Positions 23,301 through 50,589 are shown, numbered from the stretch's first letter. The stretch: DNA of 64,000 bases from Drosophila pseudoobscura (GCF_009870125.1 NC_046679.1:25978001-26042000), one strand, 5' to 3'. Notes: a model not told the origin generated them from the letters alone. Numbers and translations are program-made.

Positions 23301-24237
23301 ACGCGATGCAGATGAATCAGACACGTTAAATCGTTTTCTTTATTCTTGCTAAAATAATTATCCGACCAGATCCAAATTCTGTAATCTAATTATATATACA
23401 TTCGCATATATATCAACGTACATCTACACGAACCTCATATTTATACCCCAATACTCTTTGAGTACAAAGTTTTATTCTGACAAAATGCTATGTTCTAAAG
23501 AAACAGATACCACTCTATCAGCTTAAACTTTACCTCTGAATGCCTTGAGGCAATCTTATTCGTTACAGGGTTAGCAAAGCTGTGTTTGGCTCCGAGTTTA
23601 TCAATTGCTCCGTGATTTGAGAGCTTACTTTATAGCATCGGGAGTATAAAGCCTTTAAGGGGCTAATATTTATATATCAAACGGTTATTTATAAAGTATA
23701 AGCCTTTCTATACATATTATCAACCTATATTTTTCTGTCTATATTAGTCGAGTTGAATCATATCGCTTAATCCTATTTCCGAGTGATATAATTTGAGACT
23801 TGTTGTTTCATAACAACAATATATGTTTACAGAAAGTTTGGACTCTCTCTTTTATAAATGCCGTAGTGTAGTATGCTTGAACTATTAGAATATTAGATAC
23901 CACTGCAAAGGCCAAGCTCAAGTCGCCGCCCCTACCCTATAGGTTTGACTGCGGCCATCAGCGGGTACTCTCTTATTAAAAAAAAGTACGTATATATACA
24001 GTATACATAATACACATACACATAGCAATGTTTTCTATGTACACTGAACCAATTTTCATTGTCACTCGGCTCATTTCTGTAAGTTACCTGTTTTGTTCTA
24101 CTGCGTATACTTTCCTATAAGTACTTTGACTATAGCTTATCATTCTCAGCACTTAATTTTCTATGGAAAATACAGGAAAAAGTATGTATACAACAGGAGA
24201 TAAATTAAATGAGTTTGCCTTAATGTATTGTGGATTT
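20334..24237. repeat. Large inverted repeat, arms ~1.4 kb and ~1.3 kb, spacer 1.16 kb
   Basis: The left arm (20334-21751) and right arm (22912-24237) are reverse complements over nearly their whole length. Landmarks pair in the correct order. Outer ends AAATCCACAATACATTAAGG pair with their complement ending 24237. The TATAAAGCCTTT-like and TTTGAGTAC/GTACTCAAA blocks pair next. The inner ends GCCGTCGCAA and TTGCGACGGC close the stem. Arms differ by scattered substitutions and small indels; by eye they are about nine-tenths or more identical. The spacer (21752-22911) has no arm match. No long open frame, transposase or target duplication was seen. A DINE-like TACTCAAAGAGTATTGGGGTATA lies within both arms (21171-21194 and its partner near 23440-23466). 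It could be a foldback/long-TIR element or a hairpin-RNA locus. Confidence 0.85.
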
Positions 24238-27200
24238 TTTTATTTGTCTATCCGAAAGTGCTGTTGAGTGCTAACTCCATCTCGCAAGTAATAATGCTGC
24301 AATTGCCTGTATGATTGTTGTTTGCTTGTTTGTAAATTTTGGCTTTATTTTTTTTTTATTTCGCAGCTGTTGTTCAGCGATTAAGTAATGTAAAAAGAAA
24401 GATAATGATCAGAAAAGCTAGCAGTTTATATTTTTTAAATGGGCTGTTAAACCCGTCACACACTAAGCCATGTATGTATATTTCGTTAATAAATACGACA
24501 ACTATGTGATATAGAGTCTGATTCGGCTACTTCTGACGAGCGTTCTGATTAGCGTTTGAATGAAAAAAGACATGTTGTTGGTTCATTCTGATAAAAAATA
24601 CAGAGTATAATGACTATACCTTATGAGATCTGATATTTTTTCTTTTTTGCGTTACAAAATTTCTACCGATTTTATGATACCACTTTCAAGAGAATAAAAA
24701 TGCAGCTTCATGAAATTCATTAAAAAGTTATGTTTTGAATATGCAAAAGATTTTTTTTTTTTAGATTTAAAAAAGAATTTCTTCATAAATGATAATACAC
24801 ATCGAGATGAAAATAGTCCTTAGAAAGTTCCACTGCACGTGCATATTGATATATGTACATACATACATACATCGCCGCTTTTAAAGAAATAAATCCCCAT
24901 TTGGTAGAGTTGGAAGTAACCAAAATATACTGATTAGGAAACAAATTGTATTACAACTTTTTATTTTTAAATAATTTGATTCAATATATGTATACCATAA
25001 AAGTTTGTTGTGGGATTGGTAGATTCCTATTAACAGAAAAAAATCATATTTCAAATCAAAAAATCGTAATTCTTATTTATGAAAATTCGTACTATTGGTT
25101 TCTATGGGCTATAAAGGTGGACTTGGTAAGATTAATTCGGAATTTTCCGGATTTCAACGATTTCATTAAAGGACCAGAATAGTTTGAATAGAAACAGAAG
25201 AATATCGCTAGATGGACTATATTTCTGATTCAGATCATGAATCTTCATGAAATCATCTCCCTTCTTCTGCTCGTTACAGACTTGTGCTTTTTGAATTGAA
25301 TGCCATAATATGAGTACTAAACAATAATTTTAAAGTTACATAAAAATTTACATATGTATGAACAGACATATACACACGAAGCTGATGTACATATGTACGT
25401 GGAAACATATATGCCAGTGAGACTTATCTACCCACAGCCACAGCCAAACAGAAAATCATAGAAATCTGACTTCTTGACCTCAGCTGGGCTTCTGGATGAC
25501 AAAAACAATTTTAGCCCCTAAGTTGGTACTCATAGAATTCGTGTATATAAAGTATATACATATATATACTTAGTATTCTTTGAAATGTATGCAATATTTT
25601 ATATTTTACATCCAAAAGAAAGTATTTCCGATTCTATCTACATTTTTGGTCAGCATCAATAAGTCGATAGATTATTTTCCAAAATAATTCAATAATGTTG
25701 GAAAATGTTGTTTCATGTTAAGCTTTTGTGACATTCTCGTACATATTTATGTTCGATGGATCAATAAGGTTATTAAAAGCCTTGGCCCAAGACTTAAGGC
25801 TATACCCTATCTATGAATTGTAACGTATAACGTTATTAAACAAAAACTTCAAATATTTATTTTAATTCAATTTTAAAGCAAAAAAACTTTGTGTCAATAC
25901 AACAAAACTTGGTTTCCGATGGTACTTATTCGTAATAAGGGATGAGATCCAATTTATATGATAGCTCAAAGCACAGATAATTTGGTTACCTTGTTTATAG
26001 GAATATTAAATAACTTAGATAATTCAGAAATATCTTGTCTATTATTTAATTTATCACACAGTGCCTCTAGTATACAATATAGATTATAGAAACAAAATAA
26101 CAAACAAATGTATGACTATTCTTATTGAGGAGACCATGCTCTTACTGAAGAGACTGAATAGAATGGTAATGGTTTTTTATGTCCATTAGAAATGTATGTA
26201 GAAGCAACGGATTTTTATTTTTGTTTTAAGGCTATTCACTTCCCTGTAAAAAATTTGTTTTTGGTTTATTCCATAAATACACATAAATAAAGACTTGCGC
26301 GTTTTTATGTTCCTTACTAATATCCATATTATATTCTGATTAGCACATTTCCATTTCAGACCATCTGCTTGGTTCAAATGTAATAAATCATAAGAGGGCG
26401 TTACCCTTCGATAACCAATAGCATGGCACATTTTAGTACTCCACCGTCTTGCTCCTCCCACGGGCACATGAGCGCAACGCCCACATTCACATGTATGAAT
26501 GTGTGTATTCTATGTGTGTTTGTCTGTATGTATTGTGTCAGTAAAAGCAATGAATGTAAGAATCTTACTTTTATTAGATGATTGTGAATTAAATGGACAT
26601 TTAAAGCACTATTTGGCTGTCATTACAGAATGACAGAATCTTGTTTTTAGCCTAATTAATCTATTTTTAATTTAAATTATAGATGTGGTCTGGAATGTAA
26701 AATAATATAATTCAAGTATTTAAGAATTAAAAAGTAATATTATAATAGTACATAAGTATCCAGTAATATTGAACTGATCTACCAAATTTTGTACTTACTT
26801 GTAAAAAAATCATTCATATGATTTCGACCACTGAAATAACGCCAGAGATTTTATTTGTCAGATTGTTTTGTTTTGTCTGGTTTCCTTTCAGATCGAAGAA
26901 TCCTATGCGCCACTGATTTTGCATGTCATCCGATCTGTATAAAAATCTTGGGTTTTGGATGGAATATTTTCAGAACCAAGGAATTTCTCATAGCGACCTG
27001 CTCTTCGAGTCATTGTTCCTATGATAGATAGATATACCGAAAAATTTACATATGTATGTATGCTCACACGGTAATTCATATATTACTGTGTTCGTACTAT
27101 CCTTAAGCATATTTATGTAGTAGGAAATATATTATTATAATTTAATCTATTTATAAGCACATTTATTAGCATAATGACCAGTCAACATAAATTGTAAAAA

Positions 27201-30200
27201 TTGGATCAATATGCTCTTAATAAGATTTTATTTGAATTATTATTAAATAATTTTTTTTTCGTCTTATGAAGTCGTCACCTCTTACTACTGATTGAAAAGC
27301 TAACAAAATACGTATGTGATTTGTAGCGAGGGTCATAAGTACATATGTACTTGTATACATACATATGTAGATTTATTGACATTTACCGGTCAAAAGATAC
27401 CGGCCTTAAAACAGTTAAATACATTTTAGTCACTACTTAAAGTAAAGATTTTTATTTAAGCAAATATAATATGATAAGTAGTCCTCTTCAATTATTAATA
27501 AAGGAATTTATTTAAACTTAAATGTATTCCCTTTTGTGCATAGTAATGTTTTTATCAGCAACACTTCTCACTGTTTAAAGGAACGAAAATATTCCATGAG
27601 AAACAAGAGTGTGGTTGAATTACCGCTGTGGTTGCTACCCCATTAATAGATGGAATGCTACATTCTGATCCTCAGTATGTACGCAGCCGTCGGGACCCTC
27701 TAAATTAATTTTTCCCAGACGAAAATTTTTACATTTGTATACTATGTCCCACAGGCACGATAAAAACATAGTGAAACACCTTAAGGAAAATGGTGAAGTG
27801 GAGTATTCTCCAGGTGTACATATTACATATATTTTAAAATTGGTCAGACTATTGAAATTCACAGATGTCAGTCTTTAACGGAACGTTTTTTTGCAATTAT
27901 CGGTTAAAGTTTTTCATTTTGTACTTCTTTAAGTAAAAGCCAAGCATTGTCACATGTTATATTTTGATTAGGGAAATGGATGAATGGATAAGCTCAGGTC
28001 TGTGATTGGGCGTGACTATATTCTTTATTTGTATTTCTAGCGCATCCTCCTGATCTGCCTCCTACGCTATTTTCGAGGTAAGCAAAAGCTGTATTATAGC
28101 TGACACCTCCCGACTATGAAAATCCGGAACGTTATTGGGGATTAAACAAATATAATGGCGTGTAAAATATATTTTAGTTCAATGCATTCCGGTACGTTCA
28201 TTATTCACAACTATTAGGTTAAACCGTATTTGTCCTGGGATTAAAAAGTACATATAACTTAATAGATAAACTGAATCTTTTTATAAACTGCATTCGCATG
28301 CTCGAGTGTTTATTAAAATTTTGATTAATATCTAGATAATGGATAAATAGATCAAACTGTTTTCATTTAAGATATGTGAATGGTGCAGAGCCCGTCGAAA
28401 ATTTGAGGCTGCTTCTTGAGAGTAAGAGTACGGGTCGGCATTGTTATATTGTGTGAAAATACCGGCTTAGCAAGAAGTTCCATTGTTAGCAGCAAATTCA
28501 GCAATTTGAGAAGAAGGAAATCTGCAGCATTCCTGAACTATTTTGAAATCCATAGGCTCAACTGGGGTTGAAACAACGTCTTTGTTGCTATTGGTGGACT
28601 GCTTTTGTCAGAATAACCATTCAAATGTATATGTACATACATTTAACGATATATGTGCAGTAGCCATCTCTTTCTGGTGTACTTAAACTGACATGCCATT
28701 GTTGGTGCGAGCGAAACGAAACGAGTAACGCGAAACGAAGGCAGATGCAGTAGGTAGAGAGCTGTTACAACGAGCAGCAGTAACCTCACAGCGAATTTGC
28801 TTCCAGCCCAGCCCTCAATATTTCTCGAGCTGGTATTGGCTGGCTAAAGAAAAATGAATAAGCAATATTTCATGTTTGTTTTGTTCAACGAAGTGTATAG
28901 CCAGTACCAAACACAGCACAAAGTCATCGTTAATAGGAAAAACTTATTCGAGGGCTATCCAGAAGCCATCTGAGGAGTACTCGTCAGTACTGTTCAGACC
29001 TCTTATTTCATTTGACGGAATCGTGTCGAGTGGATATTCATAATAAATTCACTGACGTGGGCTTATATGTGTTGAAATTTACATACATACTTATATTGTG
29101 CTGAAGAAACAAAAATCAGGTGTAACATATTCTAAGTGATTTGGCAGTAAACATTTTATCTTCAAAATCAAGCTTAAAATCACCAGCTAAAATAGTTCAA
29201 CATCAAGTCTCTGTTTATCACTTTAATACATTCTGATATATACTCTGCTATATGTATATATACAAAATTGAGTGAGTTCAATTCATTTAATTATATTTTA
29301 TCCGTGAAAACTGTGAACCCAATTACAAAGTACAAGTGTCTTCAACTACAAAAGATTTATACATATTTAATTAAACGCGACTTTGATTTTTTGAATCAAA
29401 GTATCCACATTGAGACTGTTAAGCTTGTAATCATCCATATGTACATACATATGTGCATAGGTAGCTGGAAGTTGTAGAAAATTGTTTCTTGGCTCGTGCT
29501 ATGCAATTGAAAGTGTAAATAATTGTTACTGGTGTAGTTTCTGCAACAGTAAAAATAAACCAAATACATAAACTAATGGGACATTTTTGGAACCTATGTA
29601 CATCCGACATATTAAAGTGTACATTTGCGATTCAAATGAATTTCAAATGTGTATTCGGAGAAGAAATTACATTTCGACTATTCAGACCAAATTAACAAAT
29701 CACATGTTCTTTATAAAAAAATGCGTTGAATACATGTTTTATTCAATTGTAACATTACAATTATGGAAAACTGAAACTCATGCTCGAATGGTAATTTTAT
29801 CTATTGTTTAATGGTGTTGATATGGTTCCATATTGAGTTTCATCATTTTAATCAAACTGTATAAATGGTTATTATTTCGTACAATTCGTTGGCCGATAAA
29901 CCCATTCTTGCATAGAGTCCGTTCCCGTTCGAAAGCAATCAATCTGAATACCCTTTGGGGCGTGTCGTGAGATGGAAGCCGTCTCTTTGGTTTCAGTGAA
30001 CAGTCATACATATGTACATACATGTACATACACATGCATATCCTTATATGCATGCCTGTGGAGTTGATACAAAAGAGAAAATTTTAATTTTAGCTTAAAT
30101 TGATCTTCGCCGTTTCACATTTTAGAAAGCATTACTCGGATACAGAAGAAATAATTACATTTTTTACACAGTTTTTGCAATAATAATAGTATCATCGTTT

Positions 30201-32224
30201 TTAAATACTTTTATAGTAGGGATACCACATACCACCCTATTAAGAATATGCTTATTAATGATAAAGTACGTTAATTGTACACGCGAAGTGTTATTTTAGT
30301 GTTCCCGAGCTAGAATGTATACTCTTATTGTTGATATATACAATGTAAACAATATACACCATACACATACCAATTTAGAATAATTAAATAGCTTTAATTA
30401 TAATTAAAACATGATTTGAAAACCATAAGACATATTGACATTTGGAAAAGATTAGTTGTAATGCACTGATTAAAGCATCCCTGACCCGATTTACATAGAA
30501 TGTACTTCTTTTCATAGTATGTACATATGTAAGTATGACTGGAGTTCTCGGTCAATAATGACTCAATGACCAGGTTTATGTATATGAATATATGAGGCAA
30601 CCGCCATTATGAAATACTATATATATATATATTTATATATACTATTTCTGTCACGTTTAAAGCAAAGTATGAATACATTTTTTTTATTAAATGATACACG
30701 AGCTAAATACAAAAATTATATCATGAATATGATTTATCAATAAGTTTAGCAAAGTAGTGATTAAATACATACAAAGCCCAAATAATTATAGATAGCGCCT
30801 CCAGTAAAGTAAATTTGATAGCTGAGCCTCTGTACATACATACATCCGATCCTATTATTTCCTATTCATTAGTCGAAAGCGGTCTAGTCTGAGCAACGAA
30901 TATTTAATTCAACATTTTGGGTCAATCTAAACATTCTGACTAACAAAATAGTTTAACGATTAAAATTTGATTCTGGTATAAGTATATTTGAACCAATATT
31001 GAGCATTATATTATGGCTTCATGTACTCAAAATAGTTTCAATTGGAAAAATACATTATTATAAATTATAGCATAATAAAAGACATTGCGAAGTTTAAGCC
31101 AGATAGCTAAGAGACTATTTTTAAAGTTTTCATTTTTCAGATGGACGTACGGACATGGCTATACTCAGCCGGTCATTATGATTAATATAGTATTATGTAC
31201 ATCGGTACATATGTATATATATTTTATGAGTTTGAAGATGCTCAAAAAGTCATGTGCATTTCCGTGGAAATGTCAACCGAGCCCAAAAACTTAAATGTCA
31301 ATAAAAACTCTTTTCCATATACTTTTGTCCCGTTATTATTTTCTAAATTGATCAAAACTCAGCTAACTTAACCAATTGGCATATAGTTTACTAAACTTTG
31401 ATCTGAAAACCTATTTAAATATGCAAAAGTGAACTTTTTCGGTATTTTTGGTGTTTTATAGTCATGTTCTCTTTTACTATTTTTGTTATATGTTAGGAAA
31501 ATATGAAGTGATTTAAGTGAAGTGAAGTAAAAAGCATATGAAAAAATGGGACGTTTATGACTGGTATTTAATTCAATTTTGAAAAACCAATTGAGATTAT
31601 TTATAGCGTAAACATCCGATATAAGCTTACATTTATAGGCTTTTAAAAAAATTACCCGCCCTAGAATATTCCGTTTCGCAGATTTATTGCATTTTACTAG
31701 GTTAAGCCAAAGTCGACTTCTACGTTTCTTCTGCGTACGTTTGTGACCACATGATTATTGCTAACATTATGAAAACTAAATCTCGATCAACCCCATCGTT
31801 TGTACTTAGCATAGAAATAAGAACTTGTTTTCTATCTTTTTGTACGCCAAAAGCGTACGAAAGTATTTTCACGAACCGCGGAAATGCCCATATTAGAGTA
31901 TAACAAGGTTACGATGTCAATAAATAGTTATTATAACTGAAAGAATGCTATGAAAAACTCGTTAACTTCGACGAATATTTAAAAAACATTTTTGTGCTAA
32001 GATTTTGCTTGGGAAAATGAAATAAGCTGTTTTATTCTGAATTTTGAAGCGTAAAAAATTGTGTTGTACATGCTAAAATAATAATAATAGGTACGCGTAC
32101 TTTAATATGAGATACTATAATCAGAAATGTCTATTACAATTATTAGGAAATAATAACAATTTAAATTCTAATTCTAGAGTTATAAAATTACGTGGATTTG
32201 CAAGCTGGTGATAAATAAGTTCGT
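24238..32224. other. 8 kb gene-free region upstream of scro
   Basis: I see no coding exon, tRNA or intact transposon. The DNA is AT-rich, with many short TACATA/TACATATGTA tracts (for example near 24850, 27350 and 30010). A local island at about 28680-28830 is richer in G+C and CG-containing motifs (GCGAAACGAAACGAG) and may hold a promoter or 5' exon. A dispersed repeat copy lies at 31580-31782. By position this is the likely cis-regulatory and 5' untranslated region of scro. Confidence 0.45.
31580..31782 (+). repeat. Dispersed ~200 bp repeat, copy 2
   Basis: It has the same orientation as 6004-6192 and shares the block from TTCCGTTTCGCAG through GTTAAGCCAAAGTCGACTTC and on to CATTATGAAAACTAAA. 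It carries a short insertion (ACGTTTCTTC-like) relative to copy 1. It lies about 440 bp upstream of the scro start codon. Confidence 0.55.
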
Positions 32225-44987
<12,763 letters not shown>

Positions 44988-46374
44988 ATCTTTATACATA
45001 AGTATTCGATTCTTTCGGTAGTGTATTTCATTCGGTTATACTGTATGTATGTATGTATGAAATAATGAAAAAATGTTTAGACATGAAGTTGAAAGTGTTA
45101 TATTGGATATCAATTTCATGAAATGAAATATACATATGTTTAAATTATACCTAACTGTAACAGCAATAGTAAAAATATTTTAATATAATGTCTCCAAAAA
45201 TCTCAATAACATAATGGCTTAAAATAAGTGTAAATAAATAGGCCAATGTATACAATAAACCAACAAAAATGAGCAATTTATTTTTACTAATTGTATAATT
45301 TAAAAAGATTTTTAAAATGTACCTTTTTTTGCAATCCCACAAATTTAATTAACATCTTCGAATGCTGTCCATCGTCAATTAATCAAATCTAGCGGCACAA
45401 CTATAAAATTTAGAAATGGAATGCATGTTATATGCATACTTCTAATATCACTGTTGTAACTAAATTATTGGTATTTAAACCAGAGACTAAACGGAAACTG
45501 CAATCAGGCAGATAGTTTAAAATTATGACATGCACTATCACTACTAGCAATATTTTGCTTAAAATATCGGGGTATTAAAGCTATAGTAACCAGATAGTGT
45601 GTGCAGACTCCTGCGATTTCATAATAGATTTATAAATAATGAACTCATCTGATTGATTAATTTCGGGACTTAGGAATGAAAGTTTCGGGTGCGGTTGACT
45701 TTCTCTCTCTCTTCCCCACTTAGATTTGGTAGTTAAAGGTAAGTTTTCTCTCTCTCCCTTTGCCGCTCGTCACACACTCGCACTCGTAAAGATACCCCAC
45801 TGATCCTTTTCTGTGATTTTAAATTCTGAAATATAATAATATTTTCTGCATATTTTCTTTACAGTTTTGAATTAGTTTGTATGAACATGTGATCACGTAG
45901 TTACATTTTATTTATTACATTGTAAACTATGAGTAGAAAGGGGAATTGGCTCATGCAACCTTGAAACAATTTCCACTGAGCTTCGGTAGTGCTAAGTCGA
46001 GAGATCTTAGAATAGTATAATATTCAATACCAATGAATACTATAATCGTGGGATTTTAAAATCTATTTGTTGACATCAGGAGTAACTATATGCTGTGAAA
46101 GTGCGAAAAATAGTCGTGGGTTAATGATCGACCCGATTCAACATAAGGTGCAATTAAAGTGTACAAAAGATAGTTACGGAAAAATGCCAGTTTTTGATCA
46201 TTGGTATGATCCTTACATAAACTCCTCAAAGTATGCATTCAATCATCTGAGAATATGTCCGGAATCCATTTCAGATGTTTTTCCTTCGAAGCAGCGGCTG
46301 CTTTTTCTGAGGGTCGTTTTCGTAATAGAAGGATCCGCAATATTCTTCTCATGGGACCATTAATAACGAGGGAG
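44988..46374. other. scro 3' flank
   Basis: This is probably scro 3' UTR at its left end, with AATAAA at 45233-45238 and 45254-45259. CT-rich tracts are at about 45700-45760. Nothing else was recognised. Confidence 0.4.
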
Positions 46375-46795
46375 GAAGTTGTGAGTTGCTGCGGACACCG
46401 CAACTCTACAGTTATACCCGATACTAAGTCAGTATGGCTCTCCTCCGGCAGACGGCGCTAATATTAAACGAAACGACAAAGAGTGCGTGCGAGAGAGACA
46501 GAAAATCAGTCTGAGCGTGACGTCGGGCGCTGCGTAGCCACTGCAAATTGATTTGTTTCCTTTGGCTATAAAAATGATCTGATCTGATCCAGATTCAGCA
46601 GCCGGATAGATATGGTCATTATCTATGATTCTGCGTTTTTAGTTTTCTTAAATCTGCAATATTGTGGATGCAACAGATTTTCGTTCTTTCTGGGGGCGGA
46701 AGGGGGTGTGGCGAAATTTTTACACAAGACGGTCAAGGTCCGATATCACAGGAGTGTGGATACCAAATTTGGTTGCTCTAGCTCTTATAAATTTA
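46375..46795 (-). mobile_element. DINE-1 copy F, 3' half
   Basis: The reversed 3' end begins with the hairpin GAGTTGCTGCGGACACCGCAACTC (46383-46406), then TATACCCGATACTAAGTC. It continues through the GCTCTCCTCCGGCAGACG block, the GATTTTCG block and AAGGTCCGATATCACAGGAG, and breaks near 46795 after GCTCTAGCTCTTATA. It lacks the 5' half and microsatellite. Confidence 0.75.
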
Positions 46796-48189
46796 TTTTT
46801 TCAATTACTGGCTTTGAAGATCAAGACAGTGAAGATCAACACCAGTGTATTTAACATGTCTGACGAACTGTGAGTAACAGCAGCCATATTGAAAATTAAA
46901 TTTCTAATGGTAAAATAATTATTTTGTTTCACCAACATTTTGAATAAAATGTGGCTGGAAATTTCTATCCTAACCCCGCTCTTCTGTTACGCTCATGGTA
47001 CGATCACAGTCTTTGCTGTTATTCGTTGTTTTGTATAAGGAACCGTTTACTTTTAATTTCGTCGAGGAAAACGTTTTCGTTTGAAAACGCAGAAATCTGG
47101 CGGATTGTGAGAACGGGAGCATCAATTTATGATTTCAAAAGAAAATCGGAAAACTTTTGTGAAATTAAGACTGGAGCCTGGCTGAATATCTTTGAATCTC
47201 TCTCTCTTTCAGTCTTTTTGCATCGATGTTCCTAAATGTTTCGAAATGATTGGTTAGTTTATTCAAAGATCAAGATCTCTCATCGATCTGCTTCAATTTA
47301 GCTTACACTTGTCATGAGATGTGGGAAAAACATAGGGAGAAAGACAGAAACAGGAACGACGACTGCGAGTTATGTGCTAATGGTAATTCTTGCACTTTGT
47401 TTATCCCCTTTCCACCTATTTGATGCGAATTTTAAAATATTTTAGCTGTGTCAATTTTTTTGCTACTTTTTTTCCGCTACATCTGTCTTTCTTCTCACAC
47501 CAACACCAACCGCTATAATTCGCTCGCCAGAAGGCGCACACTGGACGAGTTAGAGTGTGTGAGAAAGTGAGAGAGATAGAGTAAGCTTGTGGAATAGGGG
47601 GAAGGTTAGCTACTGCTTACCGGGTAAACGAAAATTAAATAAACGAAGATAACCATTACACAAAATTATTTTTGAAATACAGCACCTCAGGTCTATATTC
47701 TCATTATTTCACGCTAAAGACTAGTACTCCGAAAAACTTGAGGAACTTGTTTAAAATCTGGGATAATTTCGTAAGAAACTGATAAGAAATTTGTTGCTGC
47801 AAAATTTTCGCCGAGCAGTACTCAGAGCAACAAAATTGAATACCGATTAATACTAGAAAAGCAGCCGATTGTAAAATATAGAAATATTCTATATTCCGAT
47901 GCGGAACAGGCGGCACAACCAAATCGAAGAAAAGCAAGCCAGCAAGGTGGATACAAAAATTAAATAATTAACAAAAATATAATCTGATTAAGGCAAATGA
48001 AGGACGAAAGACGGCAATTATAATTGATTTCCTTTATTAATTTATATAAAGATAAAAAAGATTTCGATTTATAAAATATTGACAATGCTTTCTTCTAATA
48101 TTGTAATCCTCGGCATTGAAAGATTTTTAAAAAATTCAATCTATCTGTGCTTTTTATACCCAATTATATTATATTATATTAGATGTATG
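46796..48189. other. Intergenic DNA, no gene seen
   Basis: This is mostly unremarkable intergenic DNA. GA/CT-rich tracts are near 47195-47215 and 47560-47585. No coding or RNA gene was recognised. Confidence 0.35.
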
Positions 48190-48630
48190 CACTAATGAAT
48201 GTGTTTAACGCACAGAAGGAAACGATTCCGTTACCCCATAAAGAATAAATATTTTTGATTAGCATCAACAGCCGAGTCGATATAGCCATGTCTGTTTGTT
48301 TGTTGCCTAGTTCTCAGAGACAATAAGAGCTAGAGCAACCAAATTTTGTATCCAAACTGCTTTAATATTGCACAAAAGTCAAAAATCTATATCATCCACA
48401 ATTTTACAAATACGAGAAAACCAAAAACGCAGAGCTATAGAGAATGAGCATATCATATCTTATTATTATAGCCAGAAATAACAAATCGCAAATTGATTAC
48501 TTACTTACTCACTCTCTCTCTCTCCCACATAAACCCTCATCGGGCTGTGTGCGCCTTTTAGTGGAGGGAAGACATACTGTCTGAGTACCTCATATAAAGA
48601 AGAGCCGCGGCTCAAAACGTTCGTCCTCGT
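48190..48630 (+). mobile_element. DINE-1 copy G, degraded
   Basis: It has GTTTAACGCACAGAAGG, TTAGCATCAACAGCCGAGTC, ATATAGCCATGTCTG, then the CTAGAGCAACCAAATTTTG block. It ends near GACTGAGTACC-like and GAGCCGCGGCTC, followed by AAAACGTTC. The microsatellite is almost gone. It is an older copy than B. Confidence 0.65.
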
Positions 48631-50589
48631 TTAATATTATGTTACTTTCGTTCATATCCATATTAGCCTGGCCATGCTTAATATTAATTAATTTTGTTAA
48701 CTTTAAGCTAATTTATAAAAAACAGAACTGACTGAGCTGTTTTCTGTGTCACCGACATATAAATAAGTAGTATGTCGTTTATAAGGGCCAAGGTAGCTTG
48801 TTACATATATATGACACGAATTTAATATAGCCCGTACTATTTGATTACGATTCTTTTTTGGATAGACTTGGAAAATAGTTGCATTAACCAAAACAGTCTG
48901 ACGAAAGCGAGAGACGCCTCAACGAAACGCAACTTTAGATAGGAATGGCTTCTAACTAGGCATCAAGGCTAAATATTATACTTTGAGCAAAAGTCAACGG
49001 AATATAGTAAGTGAACCATCTTTTGGTTTCATCAGGTTGGATGTCAATTAATCTTCTCAGTCAGGGCCTTGACAATCGATTCAGACGTACTTTCTAACTC
49101 TCAAAAACGACGTATTGAAAACCGATATCATGTTAATATTTCAGATTGATATATTGTATATGGTTACGTTTCTACTGTTCGTATTTTCCGGGTTGAGAAT
49201 ATGAAAACAGAGAGTATTTATACTATACAGAGAGACTTTAATTTGGAAAGGATTTGTGTGTTGTTCCAAACAACTCTGAGCTAAGACTGGATATTTCTAG
49301 TACAACCCAACCTATCAAAAATAGTCTGCCTACTTAAGCTCCATTCGTTACAATATGACTAATTATATAAGCTTATTACGGTAGTGGTTAGAAACATGAC
49401 ATTAGTACTGAGAATATGGGTTCAAAGCGATACGATCTCGATATCTTGGAATCAAGTACGGTACGGAGTCTATATCCACATACATCCGTCGATTTATCCG
49501 ATTTGTGGTTAAAAATTGTATTTTGCGAAAACCAAAAAGGAATTCATGTCCATGGTCTAAGTCGAGTAATCGAGTAAGTCATGTGAATTTATTGGACAAA
49601 CTTTAAAAATACTACAAAAAAAATTTTAAATTATTTCAAAACCTATACGCTTTTGATTGATTAATTTTTAAAATTTCTTAGTACTAAAATCTATAGTTTT
49701 TATACATGCTAAGGCATGTTCTAGATTTATAAATTATTTTGTTGAAGCCGTTCTTCAGTTTGTATTTTAATTTTTGTATGGGTTGGTAGCGCAAATATAT
49801 TTTCAAGTATCGTGCAACGATCACAAAAGGTCCGAGGTCTTTCGCATCACTGAATACCCAAACGCAAAACCTTTGAGGAGACGATACAATAAGTTCCCAC
49901 CCAGTCGCATGAAAGAAATTCATTTTGTGATCTCAGCAGGGTTTTAGTTTTCAGTTGAACGGTTACGTAAGTTCGATCCTAATAAAAAATTAAATTACAT
50001 TATAAAAGACGTTTGCAAATTAAAGTGAGCAGAAAGAGCAATCAGCAGCATAAATAATCATCCCCTTTAAGAAGTGAACAATACGATGAAATAAATATGT
50101 GGAATTGAAGGCATAATCTGCGACAATAAGGGCGAATTATTATTTTCTTGAGTTTTTTGAACTCCAAATTATTTAAAAATAATACTAATGATCATTTAAT
50201 AATTATTATTAAACCAACATTTTCAAAAAATTGTCCGATCTATCAGCGCTACTACATAGACTATATATATATATAGATCAAAGAAATAGCCGGGACAATA
50301 TTTGTAAATATTTTATATCCCAGAAGTGGATACTATTATTTGACCACGTGTTTGAAACTGAATAACCTACACCATAAAGCATAGTGTTCTTTATTTTTGG
50401 AAAGTAAAATTTGAACACGCATACGCTCTATTTTTGTTACTTCTGTATCCTAATAGCAAAAAAAAATTATTTTGACTTTTTTAAATTACATTAAACCGTG
50501 CAGAATCGTGTTGGAAGTTGTGATTTTCACCACGCATACATTTTACATTTGGTAGCTACAATAAAGGCAATTCGTTATAGTTTTGATGG
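48631..50589. other. Intergenic DNA, no gene seen
   Basis: AT-rich intergenic DNA with no recognisable gene. A simple (TA)n run lies at 50260-50276. Confidence 0.35.
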
